Assembly: GCF_900116135.1 (NCBI RefSeq)
Contig: NZ_FOZX01000001.1
Span: forward strand, 434,001-498,000
Source: Saccharopolyspora flava
GTDB lineage: Bacteria > Actinomycetota > Actinomycetes > Mycobacteriales > Pseudonocardiaceae
Reading direction: 5' to 3'
Length of the DNA: 64,000 bases
Part shown: piece after piece, positions 27,137 through 37,641 of the stretch
Position numbering within the stretch: the first letter of the stretch is position 1
Layout of the letters: the number at the start of each line of letters is the position of its first letter
Program-made: the position numbers and the translations under genes
Notes under the pieces: generated by a model
What the model saw: only the letters and a program-made list of their open reading frames with translations
Told to the model about the DNA's origin: nothing
The model's database searches: none

Positions 27137-27305
27137 AACCGCCGCAGGCGGTTTCTCAGTACCCCACCTCAGGCGCTTGCACCGCCGCGGGTTCTGACAC
27201 GTCTTCTGGGGAGGACAGCCGACGCGCCGTGTATTGGCATACATAAGCCTCGGATCCCGGAGCCAGAAGGCGTGTCAGGTTCCGCTACCCGCACCGCCAA
27301 GCAAA
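27137..27305 (+). repeat. Structured dispersed element R1, copy 2
   Basis: Second copy of the element at 8751-8932. Hairpin AACCGCC/GGCGGTT (27137-27153), TTCTC, CACCTCAGGC..TTGCACCGCC, long arm TGACACGTCTTCTGG (27195-27209) pairing with 27263-27277, apical TGTAT/ATACA (27230-27243), and the conserved tail CAGGTTCCGCTACCCGCACC followed by GCCAAGCAA. Stem sequences differ from copy 1 but still pair. Located between ribF and truB. Confidence 0.75.
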
Positions 27306-27323
27306 AAGACCACGGAGTAGTTG

Positions 27324-28232
27324 TCAGTTCCCAGGAACGATCACCAGGACGGCTTTGGCTGTGCGGCCGCGATCGCGCACCAGCGCCACAGCCCGACCGT
27401 CGGGGTCGAACATCCCGTAGGTCCCCTCCACCCCGGCAGCCGTGACGACCTGACCGTGGGAGAGCGCCCGAGCGGTCTTCGCGTCGACGTTGCGACGGGG
27501 GAAGGCGGTCTCGACGGCCTGGTCCAGGCCCATCGAGAGCTCCGGGGCCTCCTCCAGCTGGTCGAGCGTCCGGGCGGTGGCCAGGCCGAACGGGCCGACG
27601 CGGGTGCGGCGCAGGGCGGTGAGGTGGCCGCCGACTTCGAGCGCCTCGCCGAGGTCGCGGGCCAGGGCGCGCACGTAGGTGCCGGAGGAGCACTCGACCA
27701 GCACGTCGAGCTCGGTGGTGGTCTCGGTGCGGCGCAGCGCGAGCACGTCGAAGCGGGAGACGGTGACCGGGCGGGCTTCGAGCTCGACGGTCTCGCCGCT
27801 GCGGGCGATCTCGTACGCGCGCCGCCCGTTGATCTTCACGGCGCTGACCGCGCTGGGCACCTGCTGCAGGTCGCCGGTGAGCGCGGCGACGCCGTCGCGG
27901 ATCGCGGTCTCGTCCACGTCGGCGGCGTCGGTCGTGGACAGCACCTCGCCCTCGGCGTCATCGGTGCTGGTGGCGGCCCCGAGCGTGATGGTCGCCAGGT
28001 AGGCCTTGGTGTCCAGCGCGAGGTGGCCGAGCAGCTTGGTCGCCCGTTCCAGGCCGAGCACCAGCACGCCGGTGGCCATCGGGTCCAGCGTTCCGGCGTG
28101 CCCGACCTTGCGGGTGCCCATGATGCGGCGGACTCGGGAGACGACGTCGTGCGAGGTCATCCCGGCCGGCTTGTCGACGATCAGCAGGCCGGGCGGGACG
28201 GCGGGACTCTGGTTGCGGGATTGCGCGGACAC
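27324..28232 (-). CDS. truB: tRNA pseudouridine-55 synthase
   Basis: 302 residues. Catalytic Asp50 in GHAGTLDPMATGVL; KPAGMTSHD motif at ~21-29; AVKINGRRAYEIAR and SSGTYVRALARDLG further on; a C-terminal PUA-like end (GVEGTYGMFDPDGRAVALV). Modifies U55 of tRNAs. Part of the nusA-infB-rbfA-truB-ribF block on the minus strand. Confidence 0.96.
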   Translation of the reverse strand: MSAQSRNQSPAVPPGLLIVDKPAGMTSHDVVSRVRRIMGTRKVGHAGTLDPMATGVLVLGLERATKLLGHLALDTKAYLATITLGAATSTDDAEGEVLSTTDAADVDETAIRDGVAALTGDLQQVPSAVSAVKINGRRAYEIARSGETVELEARPVTVSRFDVLALRRTETTTELDVLVECSSGTYVRALARDLGEALEVGGHLTALRRTRVGPFGLATARTLDQLEEAPELSMGLDQAVETAFPRRNVDAKTARALSHGQVVTAAGVEGTYGMFDPDGRAVALVRDRGRTAKAVLVIVPGN

Positions 28233-28258
28233 GGCGAACCATCATTCCCGACCCGGGA

Positions 28259-29587
28259 TCAGGCCGGCGCGGCGGCCTCGCGGGTGGCGCCGGTGACGGC
28301 CCACTTGCCGGAGCGCGCCCGCAGCAGCAGCGTCACCATCCGCAGCACCATGAACAGGCTCAGCCCGGTCCAGATCCCGGCCAGGCCCCAGCCGAAGGCC
28401 AGAGCCAGCCAGATCAGCGGCAGGTAGCCGATCACGGCGCTGAGGATCGTCGCGGTGCGCAGGTAGGCGGCGTCGCCGGCGCCGAGGAACACCCCGTCGA
28501 GCGCGAACACCACGCCCGCCACGGGCTGGACCGCGACGAAGAACCACCAGGCGTGCGGCATCTCGGCGAGCACGGCGGCGTCGGTGGTGAACACCGACGG
28601 CAGCACCCCGGACACGGCGGTGAAGAACACCGCCAGGCCGCAGCCGAACACCAGGCTGTACCAGGTGACCTGCTTGGCGACGGCCTTGGCGCGCGGCACC
28701 GATCCGCTGCCCAGCGCGGCGCCGACCAGCGATTGGGCGGCGATGGCCAGCGAGTCCAGCACCAGCGACTGGAACATCCACAGCTGCCACACGACCTGGT
28801 GCGCGGCGGCCGTCTCGGCGCCGGTGCGCGCGGCCACCGAGGTCGCCGACAGGAAGCAGACCTGGAAGGCGAGGGTGCGCAGCACCAGGTCGCGGCCCAT
28901 GCCGAGCTGGGCGCGCATCTTCGTCCAGTCCGGGCGCAGCGGGGCCTTCTCGACGAGCAGGGCGCGGATGAACAGGGCGGCGGCGATGGTCTGGCCGATC
29001 AGGTTCGCGATCGCCGAACCCTCCAGGCCCAGGCCCATCGGGTAGACGAGGATCGGGCACAGCACGGCGGAGACGCCGTTGCCGATGAGCGTGTAGCGCA
29101 GCGGGCGGACGGTGTCCTGCACCCCGCGCATCCAGCCGTTGCCGGCCATGGTGATCAGCACCAGCGGCGCCCCGCACAGCGCGATGCGCAACCAGGTCCC
29201 GGCGGCGTCGGCGACCGGTCCGGGTCCGGCGAGCAGTTCGGCGACGGGGGTGGCGACGAGCTGGGCGAGCAGCGAGAGGATCACGCCGACGGCGACGCCG
29301 AGCCAGGTGGCCTGCACGCCTTCAGCGACGGCCTCGGTGCGCCGCCCGGCGCCGTGCAGCCGCGCGGTGCGGGCGGTGGTGCCGTAGGTGAGGAAGGTCA
29401 GCTGGCTGGAGACCAGCGTGAACAGGGTGCCGCCGAGCGCGAGCCCGGCCAGCGGGACGGCGCCGAGGTGGCCGACCACGGCGGTGTCGACCAGAACGTA
29501 CAGCGGCTCGGCGGCCAGCACGCCGAGCGCGGGGACCGCGAGCCCCAGCACCTTGCGCGGTGACACCCGTTCCCCGGCCTCGGACAC
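28259..29587 (-). CDS. MATE-family efflux transporter (DinF-like)
   Basis: 442 residues, about 12 transmembrane helices in two halves. N-terminal LGLAVPALGVLAAEPLYVLVDTAVVGHLGAVPLAGLALG is characteristic of DinF-type MATE proteins. Na+ or H+-coupled export of drugs or toxic compounds by family; substrate unknown. GTG at 29587 has GGGGG five bases upstream; the longer frame to 29632 is atypical. Inserted between nrnA and truB, an order common in actinomycetes. Confidence 0.88.
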   Translation of the reverse strand: MSEAGERVSPRKVLGLAVPALGVLAAEPLYVLVDTAVVGHLGAVPLAGLALGGTLFTLVSSQLTFLTYGTTARTARLHGAGRRTEAVAEGVQATWLGVAVGVILSLLAQLVATPVAELLAGPGPVADAAGTWLRIALCGAPLVLITMAGNGWMRGVQDTVRPLRYTLIGNGVSAVLCPILVYPMGLGLEGSAIANLIGQTIAAALFIRALLVEKAPLRPDWTKMRAQLGMGRDLVLRTLAFQVCFLSATSVAARTGAETAAAHQVVWQLWMFQSLVLDSLAIAAQSLVGAALGSGSVPRAKAVAKQVTWYSLVFGCGLAVFFTAVSGVLPSVFTTDAAVLAEMPHAWWFFVAVQPVAGVVFALDGVFLGAGDAAYLRTATILSAVIGYLPLIWLALAFGWGLAGIWTGLSLFMVLRMVTLLLRARSGKWAVTGATREAAAPA

Positions 29588-29654
29588 GTCATCCCCCTTG
29601 TAAGCTGCGATGTGTGGGTTCGCCCCTGACACAGACTAGCGGTAAGGAGCGGCT

Positions 29655-30194
29655 GTGGATAGCGCCGATTACACCGAGGTCGCGCTCCGGCTCGCCAACG
29701 CCGACCTGACCGACGTCGAGTCGGTTCGCGCCGCGCTGCACGAGGAGCCCTGGTGGGCCGACCGGGTCCGCGAAGCCGACCTGCCGCTGCTGCGCGAGGT
29801 CGCCGAGAGCCTGCGCCGAGCGCTGGCCACGATGGTCGACTCCCCCGGCCCCGACTCCGACGGCGCGGTCCGCGCGGAGGTCAACGCCCTGCTCGCCGCC
29901 CATCCGCCACGACCCCGGCTCTCCGGGCACGGCGGTCACGACGGGACCCCCAACTGGCACGTCCACGTCGCGGGCCCGGACGCCCCCGCCGCCGACGAGG
30001 TCGTCGCCGCCGCGGCCTGGGGCCTGGCCCAGGGCATCGTCCACCACGGCACCCACCGCTGGGGCCGCTGCCAAGCCGAGGCGTGCCGGACCTACTTCCT
30101 CGACACCTCGACCAACCAGGCCAAGCGCTTCTGCTCCCCCCGCTGCGCCAACCGCGTCCACGTCGCGGCCTTCCGCGCCCGCAAGCGCGCCTGA
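29655..30194 (+). CDS. CGNR zinc-finger protein (ABATE domain)
   Basis: 179 residues. N-terminal helical ABATE region; C-terminal CGNR finger with ligands in RCQAEACRTYFLDTSTNQAKRFCSPRCANR (~144-173), a putative DNA- or RNA-binding element with Cys pairs. GTG start with AAGGAG six bases upstream. Divergent from the MATE gene and convergent with nrnA; the only plus-strand gene inside the translation block. Probably a transcriptional regulator; target unknown. Confidence 0.85.
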   Translation: MDSADYTEVALRLANADLTDVESVRAALHEEPWWADRVREADLPLLREVAESLRRALATMVDSPGPDSDGAVRAEVNALLAAHPPRPRLSGHGGHDGTPNWHVHVAGPDAPAADEVVAAAAWGLAQGIVHHGTHRWGRCQAEACRTYFLDTSTNQAKRFCSPRCANRVHVAAFRARKRA

Positions 30195-30201
30195 CCCCGG
30201 G

Positions 30202-31248
30202 TCACGGGATCAGCGGCGCCTCGTCGAGGGCCTTGCGGATCGCCGCGAGGATCTCCTGCTCCTCGCCCCGGGCCGTGAAGCCGGACGCGAGGCGGTGGCC
30301 CCCGCCGCCGCAGGCGTTGGCGGCGCGGCTGACGTCGACGCGGCTGTCGGCGCGCAGCGACACCGACCAGTGGCCTGCGCCGATCTCCTTGAGCACCGCC
30401 GCCACCTCGGCCTCACCGGTGGTGCGGATGATGTCGATGACGCTGTCGACGTCCTCGCTGCCCATCCCGTCGGCATCGGACCTGCGGACGGTGGCGTGCA
30501 CGAAGCCCAGCCCGTGCGCGGCCGACGGTTCCAGCACGGCCCGGCCGAGAACCCCGGCGAGCATGCCCATGAACCCGAACGGATGCGTGTCCATCAGCGG
30601 TTTCGTCGTCGCCTCCGGATCGACACCGGCGTCGATCAGCCGGGCCGCGACCCGGTGCACCTCGGCACCGGCGTGCCGGAACGACCGGGTGTCGGTCACC
30701 AGACCCGCGTACAGGCAGCGGGCGATCGGCAGGTCCAGCTCGGCGCCGAGCTCGTCGAGCAGGCGCAGCACGAGCAGCACCGTGGCCTCGGCCGATTCGT
30801 CGATGACGTGCTGCGTGCCGTAGCGGGTGTTGGCCAGGTGGTGATCCACCACGATCACCTCACCGCCGGCGGCGATGGTCGCCTTGACCCGGTCGGCGAG
30901 CCTGCCCAACCGGCCGAGGCTGCCCGAATCGCACACCACCAGCAGCGGCGGCGCCGCGGGCACCTCCGACGGCGGCACGACCAGCCCGTCGGCGTCGAGG
31001 TCGCGCAGCGAGTGCGCGGGCTCGTCCGGATGCCCGAAGGACACCCGCACGGTGGCGCCGCGGGCCTTGAGCGCCCGGCCCAGCGCCAGCGCGCTGCCCA
31101 GGGCGTCGGCGTCGGGGTTGACGTGCCCGAGCAGGGTCACGTCCGGTGCGGCCGCGAGCGTGCCCGCGGCGACCGCGACGGCCTCGTCCAGGGACTCGCC
31201 CCCGCCGGGGCTGCCCTGGGGGCCTGCGGTCTCGGGTTGCCCGCGCAC
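30202..31248 (-). CDS. nrnA: DHH-family oligoribonuclease/pAp phosphatase NrnA
   Basis: 348 residues. DHH domain: LLGHVNPDADALGS (motif I), VVCDSG (II), VVDHH (III, the DHH triad), AGLVTDTRSF; C-terminal DHHA1 domain with the GGGGH signature (ANACGGGGHRLASGF). Degrades nanoRNA and dephosphorylates pAp. Sits between rbfA and truB as in most actinobacteria. GTG start with GGAGG just upstream. Confidence 0.92.
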   Translation of the reverse strand: MRGQPETAGPQGSPGGGESLDEAVAVAAGTLAAAPDVTLLGHVNPDADALGSALALGRALKARGATVRVSFGHPDEPAHSLRDLDADGLVVPPSEVPAAPPLLVVCDSGSLGRLGRLADRVKATIAAGGEVIVVDHHLANTRYGTQHVIDESAEATVLLVLRLLDELGAELDLPIARCLYAGLVTDTRSFRHAGAEVHRVAARLIDAGVDPEATTKPLMDTHPFGFMGMLAGVLGRAVLEPSAAHGLGFVHATVRRSDADGMGSEDVDSVIDIIRTTGEAEVAAVLKEIGAGHWSVSLRADSRVDVSRAANACGGGGHRLASGFTARGEEQEILAAIRKALDEAPLIP

Positions 31249-31319
31249 ACGTCACCTCCACGTCACCGGCGGCCCGCTCCGGCCGCCGGTGACCAACGCA
31301 CCCGATTCAGCGCCGCGAC

Positions 31320-31835
31320 TCAACCACCTTGTGGGCCACGACGCACATCGGCGTCGGAAACGTCCTCGTCATCGGCACCGTCGGTGGCGTCCTCGTCATC
31401 GTCGGTGTCGTCGTCGACCGGGCTGGTGCGGTACGGGTCGGCGTCACCGGCCGGGACGGCGCCCGAGGCGAGCCGGGCGACCTCGTCGTCGGCCTCCTTG
31501 GCCTTGGCCAGCAGCTCCTCCATCCGGCGAGCCTGGTCCGGCACGGTGTCGGCGACGAACGTCAGCGTCGGGGTGAACCGCACGCCGGTCTGGTCGCCGA
31601 CGCGGGAGCGCAGCACGCCGGTGGCGCTGTTGAGCGCGGCCGCCGTCGAGGCGTAGTCGGCGTCGTCGCCGAACACGGTGTAGTAGACCGTGGCATCCCG
31701 CAGATCCGGGGTGACCCGCGCGTCGGTGATCGTCACCATCGCCAGCCGCGGGTCCTTGACCTCGTGCTCCAGCCCGGACGCGACGATCTGCGCGATGCGC
31801 TTGGCCAGCCTGCGGGCGCGCGCCGTATCAGCCAC
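31320..31835 (-). CDS. rbfA: 30S ribosome-binding factor A
   Basis: 171 residues. KH-fold core: [51 protein letters not shown], then [26 protein letters not shown]. The last ~40 residues are Asp-rich, longer than in most homologues. Helps 30S maturation. GTG at 31835 with AAGGAGGTG six bases upstream. Confidence 0.95.
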   Translation of the reverse strand: MADTARARRLAKRIAQIVASGLEHEVKDPRLAMVTITDARVTPDLRDATVYYTVFGDDADYASTAAALNSATGVLRSRVGDQTGVRFTPTLTFVADTVPDQARRMEELLAKAKEADDEVARLASGAVPAGDADPYRTSPVDDDTDDDEDATDGADDEDVSDADVRRGPQGG

Positions 31836-31893
31836 GACGCACCTCCTTCGTGCAAAAGAAGCTTCGACGCCCGCGGTGGTCCGGCGGGCGGTT

Positions 31894-32187
31894 CTAGTCC
31901 TCCGGTCCCAGCATGCGCTGGCGGGCGGAGAGGAGTTCGATCTCTGGGCGTGCGGCGACGAGCCGTTCGCACGAGTCCAGCAGGTCGCGGACGTGCGAGG
32001 CGTCGCCGGAAACCGCCGCGACGCCCAGCAGGGCGCGGCGGTGGAGGTCCTGGTCACCGGCTTCGGAGACGGCGACCTCGAAGCGACGGCGAAGTTCGGC
32101 CAGGATCGGCCGCACGACCGCGCGCTTCTGCTTCAACGAGTGGACGTCGCCCAGCAGCACGTCCAGCTCGAGAGCACCGACGTACAT
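31894..32187 (-). CDS. DUF503 family protein
   Basis: 97 residues starting [42 protein letters not shown], the DUF503 (YlxP-like) signature. Compact alpha/beta ferredoxin-like protein, conserved between infB and rbfA in Gram-positive bacteria. Function unknown; probably ribosome-linked through context. Confidence 0.9.
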   Translation of the reverse strand: MYVGALELDVLLGDVHSLKQKRAVVRPILAELRRRFEVAVSEAGDQDLHRRALLGVAAVSGDASHVRDLLDSCERLVAARPEIELLSARQRMLGPED

Positions 32188-32251
32188 GGGTGCATCCCCC
32201 GGTCGTCGCCGCGCAGGGGGTCCGGACCGGACCCCCTGCGCGGGCTCGACA

Positions 32252-35227
32252 TCAGTCGCGAGGCTTCTCGCGCATCTCGTACGGCTCGATGATGTCGCCG
32301 ATCTTGAGGTCGTTGTACGACCCCAGGGTCAGACCGCACTCGAAACCGTCGCGGACCTCGGTGGCGTCGTCCTTGAACCGCTTCAGCGAGTTGATGCTGA
32401 GGTTCTCGGCGACCACCACGTTGTCCCGCAGCAGGCGCGCCTTGGCGTTCCGCTTGACGATGCCGTCGGTGACCATGCAACCGGCGATCGTGCCGACCTT
32501 CGAGGACTTGAAGACCTCGCGGACCTCCGCCCGGCCGAGCTCGACCTCCTCGTACTCGGGCTTGAGCATGCCCTTGAGGGCCTGCTCGATGTCCTCGATG
32601 GCCCGGTAGATCACCGAGTAGTACCGGATCTCCACGCCCTCGCGGTTGGCGACCTCGGCCGCCTTGCCCTCGGCCCGGACGTTGAAGCCCAGGACGATGG
32701 TGTTCTCCGCGGTGGCGAGGTTGATGTCGGACTCGTTGATACCACCGACGCCGCGGTGGATGACCCGCAGCTCGACCTCGTCGCCGACCTCGATCTTCAT
32801 CAGGGATTCCTCGAGCGCCTCGACGGTACCCGAGTTGTCGCCCTTGATGATCAGGTTCAGCTGGTTGGTCTCCTTGAGCACCTTGTCCAGGTCCTCGAGG
32901 CTGACCCGCTTGCGCTTGGCGGCGTTCTGCGCCTCGCGGATGCGGGCCCCGCGGCGGTCGGCGATCTGCCGGGCGACCCGGTCCTCGTCGACCACCAGGA
33001 AGGAGTCACCGGCACCCGGCACCGACGTGAAGCCGATGACCTGGACCGGCCGGGACGGCAGCGCCTCGGTGACGTCCTCGTCGTTCTCGTTGATCATGCG
33101 CCGGACGCGGCCGTAGGCGTCGCCGGCCACGACCGAGTCGCCGACCCGCAGCGTGCCGCGCTGGACCAGCACCGTGGCCACCGGACCGCGACCGCGGTCC
33201 AGGTGCGCCTCGATCGCCACGCCCTGCGCCGACATCTTCGGGTTGGCCCGGAGGTCGAGCGAGGCGTCGGCGGTCAGCAGGATCGCCTCCAGCAGACCGT
33301 CGATGTTGGTGCCCTGCTTGGCGGAGATCTCGACGAACATCGTGTCGCCGCCGTACTCCTCGGCCACCAGGTTGTACTCGGTCAGCTGCTGGCGGATCTT
33401 GTCCGGGTTCGCGCCCTCGACGTCGATCTTGTTGACCGCGACCACGATCGGCACACCGGCGGCCTGGGCGTGGTTGATCGCCTCGACCGTCTGCGGCATG
33501 ACGCCGTCGTCGGCGGCGACCACCAGCACGGCGATGTCCGTCGACTTCGCACCGCGGGCACGCATAGCGGTGAACGCCTCGTGACCCGGGGTGTCGATGA
33601 AGGTGACGGGCCGCTCGTTGCCCTCCAGCTCGGTCACGACCTGGTAGGCACCGATGTGCTGGGTGATGCCGCCGGCCTCGCCGGCCTGCACGTTCGCCTT
33701 CCGGATGGTGTCCAGCAGTCGCGTCTTACCGTGGTCGACGTGACCCATGACGGTCACGACCGGCGGACGCGCCGCCAGCTCCTCGTCGGAGGAGCCCGGG
33801 TCGCCGTAGCTGATGTCGAACGACTCCAGCAGCTCCCGGTCCTCGTCCTCCGGGGAGACCATCTCGACCTTGTAGTTCATCTCCTGGCCGAGGAGCTCGA
33901 GGATCTCGTCGGAGACGGACTGGGTCGCGGTGACCATCTCACCGAGGTGGAACATCGCCTGCACCAGCGAAGCCGGGTTGGCGTTGATCTTCTCGGCGAA
34001 GTCGGTCAGCGAAGCACCGCGGCGCAGGCGAAGGGTCTCGCCGTTGCCGCGCGGGAGGCGGACGCCGCCGACCGACGGCGCCTGCATGTTCTCCATGTAC
34101 TCCTGGCGCTTCTGCCGCTTCGACTTGCGACCGCGCTTCGCGGGCCCGCCGGGACGACCGAAGGCACCCGCGGTACCGCCGCGACCACCGGGACCGCCCG
34201 GACGGCCACCGCCGCCGGGACGACCGCGGAAGCCACCACCGGCCGGGGCTCCACCCGGAGCGCCACCGCCGCCGGGGCGGAAACCGCCGCCACCGCCGCC
34301 GGGACGACCGCCGCCACCGGGACCGCGGCCACCGCCGCCGCCACCGGGACCGCCGCGACCGCGACCGCCACCGGGACCGCCGTTGCCGCCGCGAGCCGGG
34401 CGGGGAGGCATCATGCCGGGGTTCGGACGCGGAGGCATCATGCCCGGGTTCGGACGCGAACCGCCGCCCTCACCGCGCGGGGCGTTGCCGCCACCGGCGG
34501 GAGCGGTGCCCGCCCCCTGGCCGCCACCGCGGCGCTGCTGGTCGTCACGACCGCGACCGGGGCCCTGCTGGCCACCACTGCGGTCCTGACGCGGACCCGG
34601 ACCGGGACGACCCGGGCGCTGCTGCGGAGCACCCTGGCCGACGCCGAACGGGTTGTTGCCGACGCGCGGGGCCTTGGGGCCCGGCTTCGGCGCCTTCGGG
34701 CGCGCGGCATCGCCGTCGCCACCGGGCTTCGGACCGGGCTTGGGGCCCGGCTTCGGGCCGGGCTTGGGCCGGTCGCCCTGGGACTCCGGCTTCGGCTGCT
34801 CGGTCTTGGGCTGTTCGAACCGGGGCTCTTCGACCTTGGGGGCCTGCTGCTGCGGCTCGGCCTGGGCGGCCGGGGCCGGCTCGGCCTTCGGTTCGGGCTT
34901 GGGGCCCGGCTTCGGACCGGGCTTCGGGCCGGGCTTGGGTGCCTCGGCGCGCGGGCCGGGCTTGGGTCCGGGCTTGGGCGCCGGCGAACCGGCGGCCGCC
35001 CCTCCGGTACTGACCGCCTTGGACTCGCCCTGCGCGGGCTTGCCGCTGTCGCCGCCCTTCTTGGACGACTTCGCGTAGGCGTCGCGAAGCCTGCGCGCCA
35101 CCGGGGCTTCCACGGTGGACGACGCGGACTTGACGTACTCGCCCTGCTCGGCGAGCTTGTTCAGTACTTCCTTGCTGGTGACACCGAGCTCTTTCGCGAG
35201 CTCATGTACGCGGGCCTTGCCTGCCAC
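32252..35227 (-). CDS. infB: Translation initiation factor IF-2
   Basis: 991 residues. N-terminal IF2N helix bundle ([36 protein letters not shown]), then ~330 residues of low complexity: Lys/Pro/Gly repeats (PKPGPKPGP) followed by Arg/Gly-rich repeats. A second IF2N-like domain follows, then the GTPase with [21 protein letters not shown] and NKID, and domains 2-4. GTG at 35227 with GAGGAG upstream; ATG four codons earlier is possible. The disordered region is long even for actinobacteria. Brings initiator tRNA to the 30S subunit. Confidence 0.97.
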   Translation of the reverse strand: MAGKARVHELAKELGVTSKEVLNKLAEQGEYVKSASSTVEAPVARRLRDAYAKSSKKGGDSGKPAQGESKAVSTGGAAAGSPAPKPGPKPGPRAEAPKPGPKPGPKPGPKPEPKAEPAPAAQAEPQQQAPKVEEPRFEQPKTEQPKPESQGDRPKPGPKPGPKPGPKPGGDGDAARPKAPKPGPKAPRVGNNPFGVGQGAPQQRPGRPGPGPRQDRSGGQQGPGRGRDDQQRRGGGQGAGTAPAGGGNAPRGEGGGSRPNPGMMPPRPNPGMMPPRPARGGNGGPGGGRGRGGPGGGGGGRGPGGGGRPGGGGGGFRPGGGGAPGGAPAGGGFRGRPGGGGRPGGPGGRGGTAGAFGRPGGPAKRGRKSKRQKRQEYMENMQAPSVGGVRLPRGNGETLRLRRGASLTDFAEKINANPASLVQAMFHLGEMVTATQSVSDEILELLGQEMNYKVEMVSPEDEDRELLESFDISYGDPGSSDEELAARPPVVTVMGHVDHGKTRLLDTIRKANVQAGEAGGITQHIGAYQVVTELEGNERPVTFIDTPGHEAFTAMRARGAKSTDIAVLVVAADDGVMPQTVEAINHAQAAGVPIVVAVNKIDVEGANPDKIRQQLTEYNLVAEEYGGDTMFVEISAKQGTNIDGLLEAILLTADASLDLRANPKMSAQGVAIEAHLDRGRGPVATVLVQRGTLRVGDSVVAGDAYGRVRRMINENDEDVTEALPSRPVQVIGFTSVPGAGDSFLVVDEDRVARQIADRRGARIREAQNAAKRKRVSLEDLDKVLKETNQLNLIIKGDNSGTVEALEESLMKIEVGDEVELRVIHRGVGGINESDINLATAENTIVLGFNVRAEGKAAEVANREGVEIRYYSVIYRAIEDIEQALKGMLKPEYEEVELGRAEVREVFKSSKVGTIAGCMVTDGIVKRNAKARLLRDNVVVAENLSINSLKRFKDDATEVRDGFECGLTLGSYNDLKIGDIIEPYEMREKPRD

Positions 35228-35319
35228 TGCTCTCCTCATCTGGGTGAGGCCGGGCGGCAGTCCCGCTCGACCTCGTCCTATCGCCGATGCGCGTTCATGG
35301 CTTCAGCTTCACGGCTGAT

Positions 35320-35661
35320 TCATGACGGGTCGACCTGCTTTCCTTCGGTTGCCTGGCGCGGGACGGATCCCGCGTCGGTCATGTCTTGAGCCGCGACGGA
35401 CCGAGGTCCGGCACTCAAGTGGTCCTGCACTGCTGAGGTGTCGAGAGATCCCGGCACGCGAAGTGCCCGCGGAAAAGCCCGGCGTCGCTCGGCCAGGCGC
35501 AGGCAAGCCGGATCGGGATGCAGCCAGGCTCCCCGACCCGGTCGCCGATGCCGCGGATCGGGAACCGCGAGGGAACCCGAACCACCGACCTCAGCCACCA
35601 CGCGTAGCAGCTCAACAGCCGACGTCCGAGTACGACAACCCACACAGGTACGAACCGGCAC
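35320..35661 (-). CDS. rnpM: YlxR/RnpM family protein
   Basis: 113 residues. Signature MPVRTCVGCRTRTSAVELLRVVAE and GRGAWLHPDPACLRLAERRRAFPRALR are characteristic of YlxR (DUF448), recently tied to RNase P RNA binding in Bacillus. The last ~35 residues are extra. GTG start; no clear ribosome site. Lies between nusA and infB, its standard position. Confidence 0.88.
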   Translation of the reverse strand: MPVRTCVGCRTRTSAVELLRVVAEVGGSGSLAVPDPRHRRPGRGAWLHPDPACLRLAERRRAFPRALRVPGSLDTSAVQDHLSAGPRSVAAQDMTDAGSVPRQATEGKQVDPS

Positions 35662-35748
35662 ATGGCGTCCGCCATTCCCGGGTGCACTGGTGTGGATTGA
35701 TCGCTCCCCTCGCGTCGAGCCTCAGCTGTCGATTCTAACCCGAGGGTG

Positions 35749-36819
35749 TCACTCGGCCGAACCCACGGTGGGCAGTCCCTCAACCGCCGGGTCCGGACCG
35801 GTCGGCTGCACGGGTGCCTGACCGCTCGTGGTGGTCGGCGACGACGGGTCGGCATCGCTGCGGATGTCGATCCGCCAGCCGGTCAGCCGGGCCGCCAGCC
35901 GCGCGTTCTGGCCCTCCTTGCCGATCGCCAGCGACAGCTGGAAGTCCGGCACGATCACCCGCGCGGTCTTGGTGCGCTCGTCGACCACCTCGACGGAGAC
36001 GACCTTGGCGGGCGAGAGCGCGTTGCCGACGAACGTCGCCGGGTCGTCCGAGTAGTCGATGATGTCGATCTTCTCGCCGCCCAGCTCGCTCATCACGTTG
36101 CGCACCCGGGCCCCCATCGGGCCGATGCAGGCGCCCTTGGCGTTGACGCCGCTGATCGTGGACCGCACCGCGATCTTGGACCGGTGGCCGGCCTCCCGCG
36201 CCACCGCCGGGATCTGGACGGTGCCGTCGGCGATCTCCGGGACCTCCAGCGCGAACAGCCGCCGGACCAGGTTCGGGTGGGTGCGCGACAGCGAGATCTG
36301 CGGCCCCCGGGCGCTGCGCGCCACGCCGTAGACGTAGCACTTGATCCGCGTGCCGTGCTCGTAGTTCTCCCCCGGCACCTGCTCGGCACCCGGGATGACG
36401 CCCTCGCTGTCACCGATCTGCACGATCACCATGCCGCGCGAGTTGGCCCGCGCGTCGCGCTGGATCACGCCGCCGATGATCTCGCCCTCCTTGGCGGCGA
36501 ACTCGCCGAAGGTCCGCTCGTGCTCCGCGTCGCGCAGCCGCTGCAGGATGACCTGCCGCGCGGTCGTCGCCGCGATCCGCCCGAACCCCTCCGGCGTGTC
36601 GTCCCACTCCTCCGAGACGCTGCCGTCCGCGTCGAGGGAGTGCGCGATGACCCGCACGATGCCGGTCTTGCGGTCGACCTCCACCCGCGCGTGCGGCTGG
36701 TGCCCCTCGGTGTGACGGTATGCGGTGAGCAGTGCCGATTCGATCGCTTCCAGGACCGTCTCGAACGGGATGTCCTTGTCGCGCTCGATCGCCCGCAGCG
36801 CCGCGATGTCGACGTTCAC
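35749..36819 (-). CDS. nusA: Transcription termination/antitermination factor NusA
   Basis: 356 residues. N-terminal polymerase-binding domain, S1 domain ([33 protein letters not shown]), two KH domains ([49 protein letters not shown]). Short C-terminal tail without the acidic repeats of E. coli, as usual in actinobacteria. Start overlaps the rimP stop by 4 bp. Confidence 0.96.
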   Translation of the reverse strand: MNVDIAALRAIERDKDIPFETVLEAIESALLTAYRHTEGHQPHARVEVDRKTGIVRVIAHSLDADGSVSEEWDDTPEGFGRIAATTARQVILQRLRDAEHERTFGEFAAKEGEIIGGVIQRDARANSRGMVIVQIGDSEGVIPGAEQVPGENYEHGTRIKCYVYGVARSARGPQISLSRTHPNLVRRLFALEVPEIADGTVQIPAVAREAGHRSKIAVRSTISGVNAKGACIGPMGARVRNVMSELGGEKIDIIDYSDDPATFVGNALSPAKVVSVEVVDERTKTARVIVPDFQLSLAIGKEGQNARLAARLTGWRIDIRSDADPSSPTTTSGQAPVQPTGPDPAVEGLPTVGSAE

Positions 36820-37373
36820 CTCGACTCCTCCGTGTCTTCCCGGTCGTCCCCCTGCTGGGAAACGCCGCTCGCAGCCCGCTCCAGCTTGCGCAACTCCTCC
36901 GCGGGTGGCTGCTGGAACTCCACCTCGACCACCGCGCGCTCCACCTCACGGTAGGCCACCTGGCGCAGCTCAGCGCCCACCAGCACCTGCACGCCGTCGT
37001 CATCGGCGTCGCCGACGCGCGCCACCAGCTGCTCGCCGCCGGTCAGCCGGATCTTGACCAGCCGGTAGCGGGCGCGCTTCCAGTGTCGCTGCTTGGTCAG
37101 GGGCCGGTCCACGCCAGGCGAGGTGACCTCCAGCGTGTAGGAACCGGCCAGCACGTGCTCGTGCGCGTCCAGGACCTTGGCGACCGAACGGCTCACCTCG
37201 GTGATGTCGTCGAGGCCGACACCGTCATCGGAGTCGATGACGACCTTGACCAGCCGGCGACGACCGGCCTGCTGCACGTCTAGTTCTTCGAGGTCGAAGC
37301 CCTTCTCGGCCACGGCCTCGGCGACGACGGGCTCCAGCTGCGCGGTGATCTCACCACGCGGCGGGCTGGACAC
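36816..37373 (-). CDS. rimP: Ribosome maturation factor RimP
   Basis: 185 residues. [45 protein letters not shown] and [14 protein letters not shown] are the RimP signatures, followed by the SH3-like C-terminal domain ([21 protein letters not shown]). Needed for 30S assembly. GTG at 37373. First gene of the nusA-infB block. Confidence 0.95.
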   Translation of the reverse strand: MSSPPRGEITAQLEPVVAEAVAEKGFDLEELDVQQAGRRRLVKVVIDSDDGVGLDDITEVSRSVAKVLDAHEHVLAGSYTLEVTSPGVDRPLTKQRHWKRARYRLVKIRLTGGEQLVARVGDADDDGVQVLVGAELRQVAYREVERAVVEVEFQQPPAEELRKLERAASGVSQQGDDREDTEESR

Positions 37374-37641
37374 GTTGGCACTCCTAGGTTTCGGTTCTGG
37401 TCTGGTTCTCAGACCCCATGCGTGGCGACCCGGGCTCGTCCGCGGGCGCGATGGGCCCGCGTCCGGTGCACCCCGGCCGCGGTCGCCCAGGGTATCGCGT
37501 CCGCCCGCACCCGAGCGCGACGTGGGACCCCAACGATCGGCGGATCGCCCGGGACCCCGAACGGGTCACCTGTCCGACCCGCTCTCCCGGTGGCACCCAG
37601 GGTGCGCGCGATGATCGCGGGTGCTGGCAGGATAGGTCGCC

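Noticed and set aside
31913..35389. 1158-codon open frame opposite infB
   Set aside because: Shadow of infB; translates low-complexity Thr/Ala/Gly/Leu runs that mirror the infB repeats.
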